64,000 nucleotides of DNA from Mycolicibacterium monacense. GTDB lineage: Bacteria; Actinomycetota; Actinomycetes; Mycobacteriales; Mycobacteriaceae. Under the pieces are notes generated by a model. It saw only the letters and a list, made by a program, of their open reading frames with translations, was not told where the DNA came from and did not search any database. Positions 32,096-41,032 of the stretch are shown piece by piece. Both the position numbers and the translations under genes were made by a program. Numbering within the stretch: position 1 is the first letter of the stretch; the number at the start of each line of letters is the position of its first letter. The DNA lies in the NCBI RefSeq assembly GCF_010731575.1, contig NZ_AP022617.1:4650001-4714000 (forward strand), given 5' to 3'.

Positions 32096-33340
32096 GTGGC
32101 TAGGCGGCGCTTCCCCCTTCTGCGGGCGGTCGCCGAACTGGTCAACGCCGCGAACGGCGTCCGCCCGTTGGGCCGGGACGGGTACATCACCCTGCCGGTG
32201 TTCGCGTTCGGCTGGCCCACCACCGAGGCGGCGCCGCTGTACCTCGCCGGTTCGATGCTCGACGCCGGGCGCCGAGGACTGCGGGGCGACTTCCGCGGCG
32301 GCCGCGGTCGGATCGCGTTGCTGGTCACCGCCGTCGCGTGGGCGTTGCTGGGCGTGATCATCCGCCGCAATGTCACCTCGAAGCGCTACTTCGACGAACC
32401 GCTGCGCGAGACGCTCGGCGACGACTACGAGATGGTCGCCGCGCGGGCGCAGCCGGCCCGCCCGCGCAACCTGATCGGGGTCCCGCCCAACGAGTTGACC
32501 CGGCGGCGCTACGTCGAGAAGGCGGGCACCGTGCAGTACGGCCCGCACCCGAAGGTGAACTTCGCCGATATCTGGCGGCGTGCGGACCTCCCCAGAGACG
32601 GGCGCGCCCCGGTGCTGCTGCAGGTGCCCGGCGGTGCGTGGGCGATCGGCATGCGCCGCCCCCAGGCCTATCCGATGTTGAGCCACATGGCCGAACAAGG
32701 GTGGATCGGTGTCTCGATCGACTATCGCGTGAGTCCGCGACACACGTGGCCCGATCACATCGTCGACGTCAAGCGGGCGTTGGCCTGGATCAAGGAACAC
32801 ATCGCCGAGTACGGCGGCGATCCGGACTTCGTCGCGATCACCGGCGGTTCGGCAGGCGGACATCTGGCCTCCCTGGTCGCGCTGACGCCGAACGATCCCC
32901 AGTACCAACCCGGTTTCGAGGACGCCGACACGTCGGTGGTCGCCGCCGTGCCGATCTACGGCCGCTACGACTGGTTCAGCGTCGAAGGCCCCGGCCGCCG
33001 GGAGTTCATCGCGTTCCTGCAGAAATTCGTGGTGAAGAAGCGAATTCTGGAGCATCGCCAGGAGTACCTCGACGCATCCCCCATCACCCGCGTACGTCCG
33101 GATGCCCCGCCGTTCTTCGTGCTTCACGGCCAGGACGACTCGATCATCCCCGTGGGCGAGGGACGCGAGTTCGTCGATGCCCTGCGCGCGGTGTCCAGAT
33201 CGGTGGTCGCCTACGCCGAGATCCCGCATGCCCAGCACGCATTCGACTTCTTCGGATCTCCCCGGGCGCACTACACCGCCAACGCGGTGGATCAGTTCCT
33301 GTCGTGGGTGAACGCCACCCGCGCCCGGGCGGTCGCCTAG
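32096..33340 (+). CDS. Alpha/beta hydrolase, LipC-like carboxylesterase
   Basis: 414-residue esterase/lipase. Residues 1-90 contain one or two hydrophobic stretches (IALLVTAVAWALLGVII), so it is probably membrane-attached. The catalytic domain has the oxyanion motif LQVPGGAWAIG, the nucleophile Ser in ITGGSAGGHLA, Asp in HGQDDSIIPV and His in PHAQHAFDFF. It is clearly related to the lipC product encoded 1.5 kb downstream on the other strand, and both flank the wax-ester synthase, suggesting turnover of neutral lipids. GTG 32096 has GAGGTG six bases upstream. The 172-base gap before it shows no clear promoter. Confidence 0.88.
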   Translation: MARRRFPLLRAVAELVNAANGVRPLGRDGYITLPVFAFGWPTTEAAPLYLAGSMLDAGRRGLRGDFRGGRGRIALLVTAVAWALLGVIIRRNVTSKRYFDEPLRETLGDDYEMVAARAQPARPRNLIGVPPNELTRRRYVEKAGTVQYGPHPKVNFADIWRRADLPRDGRAPVLLQVPGGAWAIGMRRPQAYPMLSHMAEQGWIGVSIDYRVSPRHTWPDHIVDVKRALAWIKEHIAEYGGDPDFVAITGGSAGGHLASLVALTPNDPQYQPGFEDADTSVVAAVPIYGRYDWFSVEGPGRREFIAFLQKFVVKKRILEHRQEYLDASPITRVRPDAPPFFVLHGQDDSIIPVGEGREFVDALRAVSRSVVAYAEIPHAQHAFDFFGSPRAHYTANAVDQFLSWVNATRARAVA

Positions 33341-33344
33341 CCGG

Positions 33345-34763
33345 CTACGGCGCCATCGCCGTCTCGACCACCGTCAACTCGTCGGAAAGTCCTGCGGCCG
33401 TGCGGATCTCGACGAATGCCTCGACCATGGCGTCGGTCAGCTCGTGGGGGTCCTCCAGCGTCGCACCGTCGGAGAGCACCGAGATGTTCAGCTGGTCGAC
33501 GTAGCTCCAGACGGTGATGTTCAGTCCGCTGCCGGTGGTCAACGGGCCGACCGAATAGATCTCGGTCACCAGTGCGCCCCCGACCCGGCCCCGTTCCCGT
33601 GGGCCGGGCACATTGGAGATCGGCAGGTTGAGCACCTTGTTCTGACCGTCTTTGTTGGCCAGCCAACGGAACAGCGCCTCGGCCGGCGCCGGCGGGAAGT
33701 ACGACGACCACCGGCTGACCAGTTCGGGACCGATCAGGTGATGTCCCTCCTTGGCCGACGCCGCGGCCTTGTGGCACTCCTGCACCCGCTGCAGTGGATC
33801 CTCGACCTGAACCGGGATGCACACCAGCACACCGGTGAAGTAGTTGCCCGAGATCCGGTCTGGGTTGAAGTCGAAGCTGACCGGCACCGACGCCAGCAGC
33901 GGGTGGTCGGCGTGGCCGTCGTAGCGCAGCGAGAGCTGCCGCAGCGCTCCGGCCGACAGCGCCAGCACCAGATCGTTGAGCGTGACGCCGAGGTGTTTGG
34001 CGGTCTGCTTGATGTCGGCGAGAGCCAGTGTGGCCGTGGCGAATTTGCGCACCCCGTCGACCTTGTGGTTCATGAACGACGGGGGTGGGGTGAACGGCCG
34101 GGTCAACTCGGGTGAGAGTTTACGGTTGCTGCGCCGGACGCGTTGCAGACCCTCGGCGGTGTAGCGCCAGGTGGCCGGCAGCTTGCCGATCTGGCGCAGG
34201 TGGTCGCGGAACGCGCTGCGGACCAGCTCACCACGGCCCGGAGGCGGATCGGTGGCGTAGGAGTCGCGGTCGCGCTGCGGACCGGATTGCAGATCCATCC
34301 CGCGCGCCATGAGGTTGGCCGAGGCGATGCCGTCGGCGAGCGCGTGGTGGATCTTGCCGAGCACGGCGATCCTGCCGTCGGCCAGCCCCTCGATGAAGTA
34401 CATCTCCCACAGCGGTCGGCTGCGGTCCAACGGGGTGCTCGCGATGCGGCCCACCGCTTCGTCGAGTTGCCTGCGGCCGCCTGGACTTTCGACGCGGTAC
34501 GGGCGGATGTGGTATTCGAGGTCGACCTCGCAGTTCTCCCGCCACATCGGGTGGTGGAACTTGAACGGGATGTCGACGAGCTCGTACCGGAACGGGTCGA
34601 GTTTGTAGAGCCGGCTGTGGATGACCTGCCGGAACTCCTCGACGCCGAAGTTGCGGCCGCCCAGATCGTCGAGCTGGATCACCGCCAGCTTGAGGGTGTG
34701 CATGTGCACCGTGGGTGTCTCGCTGTACAGCAAGAACGCGTCCCACCCACTGAGCCGTTTCAC
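33345..34763 (-). CDS. Wax ester synthase/diacylglycerol acyltransferase (WS/DGAT)
   Basis: 472-residue acyl-CoA-dependent acyltransferase making triacylglycerol or wax esters, membrane-associated. The active-site motif HHxxxDG is in KIHHALADGIASANL; the C-terminal PISNVPGPRERG and the N-terminal RLSGWDAFLLYSETPTVHMH are family hallmarks. Length and position next to lipC match Rv0221 (469). GTG 34763 is preceded by GGAGGAGG, which decides the start. It is second in an operon after lipC (26-base gap) and converges on the LipC-like esterase gene with only four bases between stops. Confidence 0.93.
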   Translation of the reverse strand: MKRLSGWDAFLLYSETPTVHMHTLKLAVIQLDDLGGRNFGVEEFRQVIHSRLYKLDPFRYELVDIPFKFHHPMWRENCEVDLEYHIRPYRVESPGGRRQLDEAVGRIASTPLDRSRPLWEMYFIEGLADGRIAVLGKIHHALADGIASANLMARGMDLQSGPQRDRDSYATDPPPGRGELVRSAFRDHLRQIGKLPATWRYTAEGLQRVRRSNRKLSPELTRPFTPPPSFMNHKVDGVRKFATATLALADIKQTAKHLGVTLNDLVLALSAGALRQLSLRYDGHADHPLLASVPVSFDFNPDRISGNYFTGVLVCIPVQVEDPLQRVQECHKAAASAKEGHHLIGPELVSRWSSYFPPAPAEALFRWLANKDGQNKVLNLPISNVPGPRERGRVGGALVTEIYSVGPLTTGSGLNITVWSYVDQLNISVLSDGATLEDPHELTDAMVEAFVEIRTAAGLSDELTVVETAMAP

Positions 34764-34789
34764 GTATCGCCTCCTCCTGCTCGAGGCGT

Positions 34790-36013
34790 CTATATAACCT
34801 CTCGCGCGCCGACCAGGGTACGGTTCTTGTGAATCTGGTTGAGGAACAACCCGATTGCGGTGGCCATCGACCCCGTGCGGGCGCCGTCGATCATGTCGAA
34901 CCCGTGCCCGGCACCCGGCAGTTCCATATAGCTGACCACCGACCTCGACTTGGCCTTGAGTTTGTCGACGAAGCTGCGGGCCTGCCACACCGGGATCACG
35001 CTGTCACCGCTGCCGTGGATCACCAGGAACGGCGGCGCCTCGGAGTGCACCTGCGCCATCGGCGATGCCTTGCGGAACAGTTCGGGATGCCGAGAGATCT
35101 TGCGCCTCACCACGACCCGTTCGAGGAAGTCGACGAAGCGGGCCCGCTCGGCGGTGGACCGGTCCTCCCAGTCGTAGCGGCCGTAGATGCCGACCACCGC
35201 GTCCACCGAGGTGTCCGACCCCTCCGGCAGCTCACACTGCATCTCCGGGTCGTTGATCGTCAGGCCGGCCAGCGCGGCGAGGTGGCCACCGGCCGATGCG
35301 CCGGCGATCGCCACGAAGTTGCGGTCACCGCCGAACTTGTCCACGTTGGCGCGCGCCCACGCGATCGCGGTCTTGACGTCGTGCAGGTGGGCCGGCCACG
35401 GATTGTGCGGTGCCACCCGGTAGTCGATGGACAGGCAGACCCATCCCATCTCGGCCAGGTGCGACATCATCGCGTACCCCTGCAGCAGGCGGCTGCCGTG
35501 CACCCACGCGCCGCCGGGGACGAAGACCAGCACCGGGGCGGGTTCGGCCGGCAGCTCCTTCGGGCGCCACACATCGAGCAGCTGCGAGGGCAGCGGCCCA
35601 TAGCGCACCGAGGACTTGTGCACGTTGCGGCGGTGTTCGAATGTCTTCCACAGCGGCGGCACCTTCTCGGGCGCCGGCCAGTCGATCGCGAGGTCGGACG
35701 CGGGGACGACCCCGCGCAGCGCCTGATGCGAGACCTCGTGGGTCATATCGCGCTCACGCTGGCGAACTTCGGCATTTCCGGGGTCGAACCACGACTTCGC
35801 CGACGCCGAGAGCAACTCCGGCATCTGCCGGTAACCCCACACGCCCATCGCGGCGAGCGCGCCGAGGGGTTCGAGGTGTTTGCCGATGACCGGCAGCGAA
35901 GCCGAGGCCACGCTCATCGCGAGCATGTGGTCAGCTGGTTTGGCGTTGAGTAACCACCTTGCGCGGGACCACAATGTCGGACCGGGGTACCGGGTGTCCG
36001 GTCGTACCGTCAT
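34790..36013 (-). CDS. lipC: Cell-surface esterase LipC
   Basis: 407-residue alpha/beta hydrolase. VFVPGGAWVHGSRLLQGYA is the oxyanion block, AIAGASAGGHLAAL carries the nucleophile Ser, HGSGDSVIPV the Asp and PGAGHGFDMI the His. Sequence and length closely match remembered M. tuberculosis LipC (Rv0220, 403), a surface esterase for short-chain esters. Residues 25-70 include a hydrophobic region without a clear cleavage site. ATG 36013 is supported by a TACAGT -10 box six bases upstream. Divergent from the fused FadE gene. Confidence 0.92.
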   Translation of the reverse strand: MTVRPDTRYPGPTLWSRARWLLNAKPADHMLAMSVASASLPVIGKHLEPLGALAAMGVWGYRQMPELLSASAKSWFDPGNAEVRQRERDMTHEVSHQALRGVVPASDLAIDWPAPEKVPPLWKTFEHRRNVHKSSVRYGPLPSQLLDVWRPKELPAEPAPVLVFVPGGAWVHGSRLLQGYAMMSHLAEMGWVCLSIDYRVAPHNPWPAHLHDVKTAIAWARANVDKFGGDRNFVAIAGASAGGHLAALAGLTINDPEMQCELPEGSDTSVDAVVGIYGRYDWEDRSTAERARFVDFLERVVVRRKISRHPELFRKASPMAQVHSEAPPFLVIHGSGDSVIPVWQARSFVDKLKAKSRSVVSYMELPGAGHGFDMIDGARTGSMATAIGLFLNQIHKNRTLVGAREVI

Positions 36014-36019
36014 GGCGCG

Positions 36020-36025
36020 ACTGTA
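36020..36025 (-). promoter_or_regulatory. -10 box TACAGT, leaderless lipC start
   Basis: On the minus strand TACAGT ends six bases before ATG 36013, with no ribosome site between, fitting a leaderless transcript. Confidence 0.45.
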
Positions 36026-36047
36026 CCCCCGTGGCGAATCCCCAAAC

Positions 36048-36067
36048 GACAAGATCTCGAACTTGTC
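36048..36067. promoter_or_regulatory. Dyad GACAAG-N8-CTTGTC in lipC/fadE gap
   Basis: Perfect six-base inverted repeat near the -35 region of lipC and about 65 bases upstream of the fadE -10 box. A regulator site by position only; it resembles KstR2 half-sites (CAAG/CTTG) but with the wrong spacing. Confidence 0.35.
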
Positions 36068-36132
36068 TACCCATCATTTCGACAGCGATTTTGTAACGTC
36101 GCTCACACCTTCGCTGACCGGCGGTTATGGGT

Positions 36133-36138
36133 TAGCGT
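36133..36138 (+). promoter_or_regulatory. -10 box TAGCGT of the fused fadE
   Basis: TAGCGT lies 35 bases before GTG 36174. The resulting leader carries AAGGA eight bases before the start. Confidence 0.4.
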
Positions 36139-36173
36139 CAGCCGAAAGGCCAAAAAAACTCGAAGGACGCACC

Positions 36174-38342
36174 GTGCGCAAATCCGCTCTGGCGATCACC
36201 GACGACCACATCGCGCTCGCCGAATCCGCGCAAGGCCGGCTGGACCGATCGGGGTCACGGGCCGCCGCCAGGGCCACACTCGAGGACGGCCCGGCGCACC
36301 CGGCCGACCTGTGGCGGGCCGCCGCCGACCTGGGATGGCACGGTCTGGCGGTCGCCGAACAGTTCGGCGGAGCCGGTTTCGGCCTCTCGGAGTTGGCGGT
36401 CGTGCTGGAGATGCAGGGCCGCGACCTCACACCGGGACCGTTCCTGCCGTCGGTGGCGGCTTCGGTGGTGCTCGACCGGTGCGCGGGCGACGACGTGCGG
36501 GCCGAGCTGCTGCCCGGGCTGTCGAGCGGCGCCACCGTCGCGGCGCTTGGCCTGACCGGCACGCTGACGGTGGGTGCCGACGGATCGGTGACCGGCAAAT
36601 GCCCCGCGGTGCTCGGCGCACCCGACGCCGACCTGCTGGTTCTCGTGGCAGGCGAGGACGTGGTGGTGCTCGACGCGAAGGACGCCGGCGTCACCGTCAC
36701 CGCGCTGGACGGGATCGACACCACCCGCAGCATCGGCACCGTCGCCGTGCGTGACGTCCATGTGCCTGCCGGACGGGTACTGACCGGGGCGGCGCGGCGG
36801 GCTCAGACGGTGTTCCGCATCCTCGGCGCGGCCGAGGCGGCGGGTGTCGGGTGGGCGTGCCTGGACATGGCCGTCGAGTACGCGAAGGTGCGTGAACAGT
36901 TCGGCCGCACCATCGGCACCTTCCAGGCCGTCAAGCACCACGCGGCGAACATGCTCGTCGACGCCGAGCAGACCACCGCGGCGGTGTGGGACGCCGCGCG
37001 GGCCGACGACCTCGACAGCGCGTGGTTTCCCGCCGCGGTCGCCGCATCGCATGCCATCCGGGCGTCGGTGTTCCTGGCGCAGAACAACATTCAGCTGCAC
37101 GGCGGCATCGCCTTCACCTGGGAGCACGACGCCCACCTGTATCTGCGGCGGGCACGCTCACTGGCCGCGCTGCTGGCCGACGGCACCGATCCGCTGGTCG
37201 ACATCGTCGAAGCGCAGCGCAGCGGTCGGGCGCGCGGCGCCTCCTTCGCGCTGCCCGCCGAGGCCGACGAGTACCGGGCGGCCGCGCGTGCGGCCGCCGC
37301 AGAATGGGCCGCGCTGCCGCCGGACCGCCGGCGCGACTTCCTCGTCGACTCGGGATATCTGGTGCCGCACTGGCCGAAACCGTGGGGCCGGGCCGCCGGG
37401 ACGCTCGAACAGCTCGTCATCGAGGAGGAGTTCCGCGATGTCGACATCCCCGATATGGGAATCACCGGATGGGTGACGCTGACGATCGCCCAGGCCGGCA
37501 CGGACGATCAGCGTGAGCGCTGGGTGGAACCGGTACTGCGCGGTGAGGTGATGTGGTGCCAGCTGTTCTCCGAACCCGGCGCCGGATCGGATGCGGCGGC
37601 GGTGCGGACCGCCGCCAAACGCGTCGACGGCGGCTGGCGGGTGACCGGGCAGAAGGTGTGGACGAGCCTGGCCCACCTGTGCCAGTGGGGTCTGGCCACG
37701 GTGCGCACCGATCCGGACGCGCCCAAACACGCCGGGGTGACGATGATGGCCATCGACATGTCCGCCGACGGTGTGACGGTCAACCCGCTGCGCGGCCTCA
37801 CCGGCGACTCCCACTTCAACGAGGTGTTCTTCGACGACGTGTTCGTGCCCGACGCCGACGTGGTCGGTGACGTGAACAAGGGCTGGCTGGTGGCCCGCGC
37901 GACGCTGGGCAACGAGCGAATCTCGATCGGCGGCGGCTCCGGTGCGCCGACCGGGTTCTCGGCCGACGACCTGGTGGCACTGCTCGACAGCGCACCCGCC
38001 GACGTCGCCGCCGCGCACGTGCGGCGCGCCGGTGCGGTGATCGCCGAGGCCCATACGCTGCGGCTGCTCAACCTGCGCCGGGCCAGCCGGGCCATCGCCG
38101 GTGCCGAACCGGGACCCGAGGGCAACGTCACCAAACTCCTGGTCGCCGAACAGTGCCAGCGGCAGACCGAACTGGGGATGGACCTGGCGGGTACGGCCGC
38201 CGTGGTCGGGGGTGCTCCGACCTTGACCCGCGCGTATCTCGGCAACCGGGCGATGACGATCGCCGGCGGCACCTCGGAGATCACCCGCAACACCATCGCC
38301 GAACGCATCCTCGGCCTGCCCCGCGATCCGCTGCTGAAGTAA
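36174..38342 (+). CDS. Fused double acyl-CoA dehydrogenase
   Basis: 722-residue protein made of two acyl-CoA dehydrogenase modules. Residues about 1-345 form the first (CLDMAVEYAKVREQFGRTIG, QLHGGIAFTWEHDAHLYLRR). Residues about 355-722 form the second, with the flavin motifs QLFSEPGAGSDAAAVRTAAK and VTGQKVWTSLAHL and the C-terminal loop TIAGGTSEITRNTIAERILG. The layout and length match the large mycobacterial FadE group (FadE6, FadE22, FadE34, 710-730 residues); FadE34 acts on steroid side chains. Which one this corresponds to cannot be decided here. GTG 36174 follows AAGGA. Confidence 0.9.
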   Translation: MRKSALAITDDHIALAESAQGRLDRSGSRAAARATLEDGPAHPADLWRAAADLGWHGLAVAEQFGGAGFGLSELAVVLEMQGRDLTPGPFLPSVAASVVLDRCAGDDVRAELLPGLSSGATVAALGLTGTLTVGADGSVTGKCPAVLGAPDADLLVLVAGEDVVVLDAKDAGVTVTALDGIDTTRSIGTVAVRDVHVPAGRVLTGAARRAQTVFRILGAAEAAGVGWACLDMAVEYAKVREQFGRTIGTFQAVKHHAANMLVDAEQTTAAVWDAARADDLDSAWFPAAVAASHAIRASVFLAQNNIQLHGGIAFTWEHDAHLYLRRARSLAALLADGTDPLVDIVEAQRSGRARGASFALPAEADEYRAAARAAAAEWAALPPDRRRDFLVDSGYLVPHWPKPWGRAAGTLEQLVIEEEFRDVDIPDMGITGWVTLTIAQAGTDDQRERWVEPVLRGEVMWCQLFSEPGAGSDAAAVRTAAKRVDGGWRVTGQKVWTSLAHLCQWGLATVRTDPDAPKHAGVTMMAIDMSADGVTVNPLRGLTGDSHFNEVFFDDVFVPDADVVGDVNKGWLVARATLGNERISIGGGSGAPTGFSADDLVALLDSAPADVAAAHVRRAGAVIAEAHTLRLLNLRRASRAIAGAEPGPEGNVTKLLVAEQCQRQTELGMDLAGTAAVVGGAPTLTRAYLGNRAMTIAGGTSEITRNTIAERILGLPRDPLLK

Positions 38343-38355
38343 CCCGCCCGCTTTC

Positions 38356-38417
38356 CGCCGAGACTGCGGGGAGATCACGATTCGCGCGCCGGATGCGATC
38401 TCCCCGCAGTCTCGGCG
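38356..38417. terminator. Perfect 21-bp hairpin after fused fadE
   Basis: CGCCGAGACTGCGGGGAGATC (38356-38376, 21 nt without its last base quoted elsewhere) pairs exactly with 38397-38417 across a 20-base loop. It follows the fadE stop by 13 bases; no U-tract. Terminator or repeated intergenic palindrome. Confidence 0.6.
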
Positions 38418-38447
38418 CGTCTGCTTGCGTGCGGTATTACTGGTCAG

Positions 38448-39353
38448 ATGCCGAACACGCACATCCACGCGTTCCACCCCGACCTGCGCAGCGTCGCCCG
38501 CTACATCCCGCGACAGGTGATCACCCCGGTGACGCTGCCGGTGGTGCGGATGGTGACGAGGCTGCAGGGCAAGCGCACCCCGAAGGACATCGAGGAGCTC
38601 ACGCTGTCCTCGGGCGTGCGGGTCCGGCTGTTCCGCCCGACCGGGGTGCCGGTCCCGGCGCCCGCGCTGCTGTGGATCCACGGCGGCGGCTACGTCATCG
38701 GCACGGCCGCACAGGACGACGAACTGTGCCGACGGTTCTGCCGGGAACTCGGGATCACCGTCGCCTCGGTGGATTACCGGCTGGCGCCCGAACACCCCTA
38801 CCCCACCCCGGTCGAGGACTGCTACGACGCGTTGACGTGGATGGCCCGGCTGCCGGCGGTGGACCCGAAGCGGGTGGCGATCGGCGGGGCCAGCGCAGGC
38901 GGCGGGCTGGCCGCCTCACTGGCCCTGCTCACCCGCGACCGCGGTGAGATCGAGCCGGTGGCACAGCTTTTGGTGTATCCGATGATCGACGACCGCACCG
39001 TCGAGCGCCAGGGCCTGGACCACCCCGGCCACCGGCTGTGGAACCAGGCCAGCAACAAGTTCGGCTGGTCGGCCTATCTCGGTGACGCCGATCCCGACGT
39101 CGCGGTGCCCGCCCGCCGGGAGGATCTGGCGGGCCTGCCGCCCGCGTGGGTGGGTGTCGGCACCCTGGACCTGTTCCACGACGAGGATCTGGCGTACGCC
39201 GAGCGGTTGCGGGCCGCCGGCGTGCCGTGCCAGGTCGAGGTGGTCCAGGGTGCCTTCCACGGATTCGACGGAGTCCTGCCGAAGGCCGACGTGTCGCGGG
39301 CGTTCTTCCGAAGCCAGTGCGACACCCTCCGGCAGGCCTTCGCCTCCGGTTAG
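38448..39353 (+). CDS. Hormone-sensitive-lipase-family esterase
   Basis: 301-residue alpha/beta hydrolase of the HSL (bacterial family IV) group. HGGGYVIGTAAQDDE is the oxyanion HGGG motif, GGASAGGGLAASL carries the nucleophile Ser, and the family Asp and His are in VGTLDLFHDE and GAFHGFDGV. It hydrolyses short- to medium-chain esters. ATG 38448 is 30 bases after the hairpin, so it probably has its own promoter. Its stop overlaps the stop of the convergent permease by four bases. Confidence 0.9.
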   Translation: MPNTHIHAFHPDLRSVARYIPRQVITPVTLPVVRMVTRLQGKRTPKDIEELTLSSGVRVRLFRPTGVPVPAPALLWIHGGGYVIGTAAQDDELCRRFCRELGITVASVDYRLAPEHPYPTPVEDCYDALTWMARLPAVDPKRVAIGGASAGGGLAASLALLTRDRGEIEPVAQLLVYPMIDDRTVERQGLDHPGHRLWNQASNKFGWSAYLGDADPDVAVPARREDLAGLPPAWVGVGTLDLFHDEDLAYAERLRAAGVPCQVEVVQGAFHGFDGVLPKADVSRAFFRSQCDTLRQAFASG

Positions 39354-40882
39354 TCCCGAATCTCGCTGTCGTCGTAGACGATCCGCCCGATCAGGTCGTA
39401 GCGGCGGGCGTCACGGTACTTGAAGTACGTGGCCATGGCCGCCCCGAAGACGAAGATCGCCACCACGATCCACGGCGTCAGCTTGAACAGCAGGGTGCCC
39501 GACGCGGTCCCTGCCGCCGACTCCTTGTGTTCCCACAGCAGGTAGACGACGTAGAGCATGCCGATGCCGCCCATCAGCGGAGCCAGGAACGTCTTGAACC
39601 AGTGTGCGCTGGACGGGTGTTCCTTGTGGAAGTGGAAGTAGGCGATCACCGCGAACGCACACAGCGACTGCACGATCAGGATGGCCATGGTGCCCAGGAT
39701 CGCCAGCAGCGTGTACATGTGCACGTACGGATCCATGCCCGCGGCGAAGAACCCGAGGACCAGGATCAGCGCGATACCGCTCTGCACGAACGACGCGATG
39801 TAGGGCGAACCGTGCTTGTGGTGGGTGGCGCCCAGGGTCTTCTGCAGGCCGCTCGACAGACCCTCACGCCCGAGTGCGTACAGGTAGCGGGAGGCACAGT
39901 TGTGGAAGGCCATACCGCAGGCGAACGAACCGGTCACCAGCAGGATGTTGAACAGCGTGATCGCCCACTCGCCGTAGGTGCTGCGCACCGGGCCGAAGAA
40001 GATCTCCGACGACGTGTCGGCGTCCTGCGCGAGTTCCAGCGCCTTTGAGGGGCCGGTGCCCGCGATCGCCATCCACGACACGAACACGTAGAACAGGCCG
40101 ACGCCCAGAACCGCGATCATGGTGGCGCGCGGGATGATTCGCTTCGGGTCCTTGGACTCCTCGCCGTACATGGCGGTGGACTCGAAGCCGACCCACGACC
40201 AGAACGCGAAGAACAGGCCGAGGCCCGCGCTGGCGCCGGCGATCGCGGCCGGGGTGAACGCGCCGATCGGGTTCAGCGTCTCGGCGACGACGAAGCCCTC
40301 CGGGCCGCCGCCCTGGAACAGCACGGCGAGTGCACCGAGGGCGAGCATGACGATCTCGGTGACCAGGAAGACACCGAGCACCTTCGCCGTCAGGTTGACG
40401 TCGAAGTAGGTCAGGATCGCGTTGAGTGCCAACATGAGCAGCGCCGGGATGATCCAGTGGACGTCGACGCCGAACTGCGACGACAGGAAGTTCTTGAAGA
40501 AGAACGCGAAGATGCCGATCAGCGACGCCTCGAACACGATGTAGGCCATCGTGATCAGCAGCCCGCTGGCCATCCCGACGATGCGGCCCAGCCCGTGGGA
40601 GATGTAGCCGTAGAAGGCGCCGGTGGCGGTGATGTGCTTGGCCATGGTCGCGTAGCCGATCGCGAACAGCCCGAGCACGATGGTCGCGACGAGATAACCC
40701 GCCGGCGCGTGCGAACCGTTTCCGAAGCCGACGGCGATCGGGACGTTGCCGACCATTGCGGTGATCGGCGCTGCGGTGGCTACCGCCATGAAGATCACGC
40801 CGAGTGTCCCCACGGCGTTCCGCTTCAGTCGTTGCACGCCTTGAGCTGGTGTTTTCTGTGGTGTAACGGCTTGATCCGCCAT
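39350..40882 (-). CDS. APC-family permease of the microcompartment locus
   Basis: 510-residue integral membrane permease with about 12 spans. APC signatures: GVIFMAVATAAPITAMVGNV in span 1, the helical-break region ATGAFYGYISHGLG, and SWVGFESTAMYGEESKDPKR, the conserved loop with G-E-E. AGGAAGG ten bases before ATG 40882 fixes the start. It is divergent from the lyase gene and shares the operator region, so it most likely imports the amine metabolised in the compartment (aminoacetone or 1-amino-2-propanol are the candidates from the RMM model). Confidence 0.9.
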   Translation of the reverse strand: MADQAVTPQKTPAQGVQRLKRNAVGTLGVIFMAVATAAPITAMVGNVPIAVGFGNGSHAPAGYLVATIVLGLFAIGYATMAKHITATGAFYGYISHGLGRIVGMASGLLITMAYIVFEASLIGIFAFFFKNFLSSQFGVDVHWIIPALLMLALNAILTYFDVNLTAKVLGVFLVTEIVMLALGALAVLFQGGGPEGFVVAETLNPIGAFTPAAIAGASAGLGLFFAFWSWVGFESTAMYGEESKDPKRIIPRATMIAVLGVGLFYVFVSWMAIAGTGPSKALELAQDADTSSEIFFGPVRSTYGEWAITLFNILLVTGSFACGMAFHNCASRYLYALGREGLSSGLQKTLGATHHKHGSPYIASFVQSGIALILVLGFFAAGMDPYVHMYTLLAILGTMAILIVQSLCAFAVIAYFHFHKEHPSSAHWFKTFLAPLMGGIGMLYVVYLLWEHKESAAGTASGTLLFKLTPWIVVAIFVFGAAMATYFKYRDARRYDLIGRIVYDDSEIRD

Positions 40883-40951
40883 ATACGGGATGCCTTCCTG
40901 CTTGCCAAGGGGAGGTCTGTGTGGGCTGAACCACATCGGGACCGCTACGTA

Positions 40952-40968
40952 TATTGGCACTACCAATA
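40952..40968. promoter_or_regulatory. Operator dyad TATTGG-CACTA-CCAATA
   Basis: Perfect six-base arms around a five-base centre, in the divergent permease/lyase gap. On the minus strand it runs into TATACG, a plausible -10 for the permease. The core TTGGnnCTACCAA recurs at the GntR gene (48134-48146), marking both as likely sites for the locus regulator. Confidence 0.7.
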
Positions 40969-40990
40969 GGTCCCCGCAACAGGAACGGCG

Positions 40991-41010
40991 AACCATTGAC
41001 ATAAATGGTT
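40991..41010. promoter_or_regulatory. Second dyad AACCATT-N6-AATGGTT over the -35 box
   Basis: Perfect seven-base arms that straddle the TTGACA element of the lyase promoter. It could be a second, differently spaced regulator site controlling the shell operon. Confidence 0.55.
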
Positions 41011-41025
41011 GCGACCTTTTACGGT
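40996..41025 (+). promoter_or_regulatory. Microcompartment operon promoter, leaderless
   Basis: TTGACA (40996-41001), an 18-base spacer, then TACGGT (41020-41025), ending seven bases before GTG 41033. This is the best -35/-10 pair in the window and predicts a leaderless mRNA. Confidence 0.65.
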
Positions 41026-41032
41026 GGGCCGC

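Noticed and set aside
30679..32376. 565-codon minus-strand frame including the small hypothetical protein
   Set aside because: Only the last 111 codons carry conserved-looking sequence; the rest is antisense to the PlsC-type and esterase genes.
36048..36067. KstR2 operator
   Set aside because: Half-sites CAAG/CTTG are present but separated by more than the two-base centre that KstR2 sites have.
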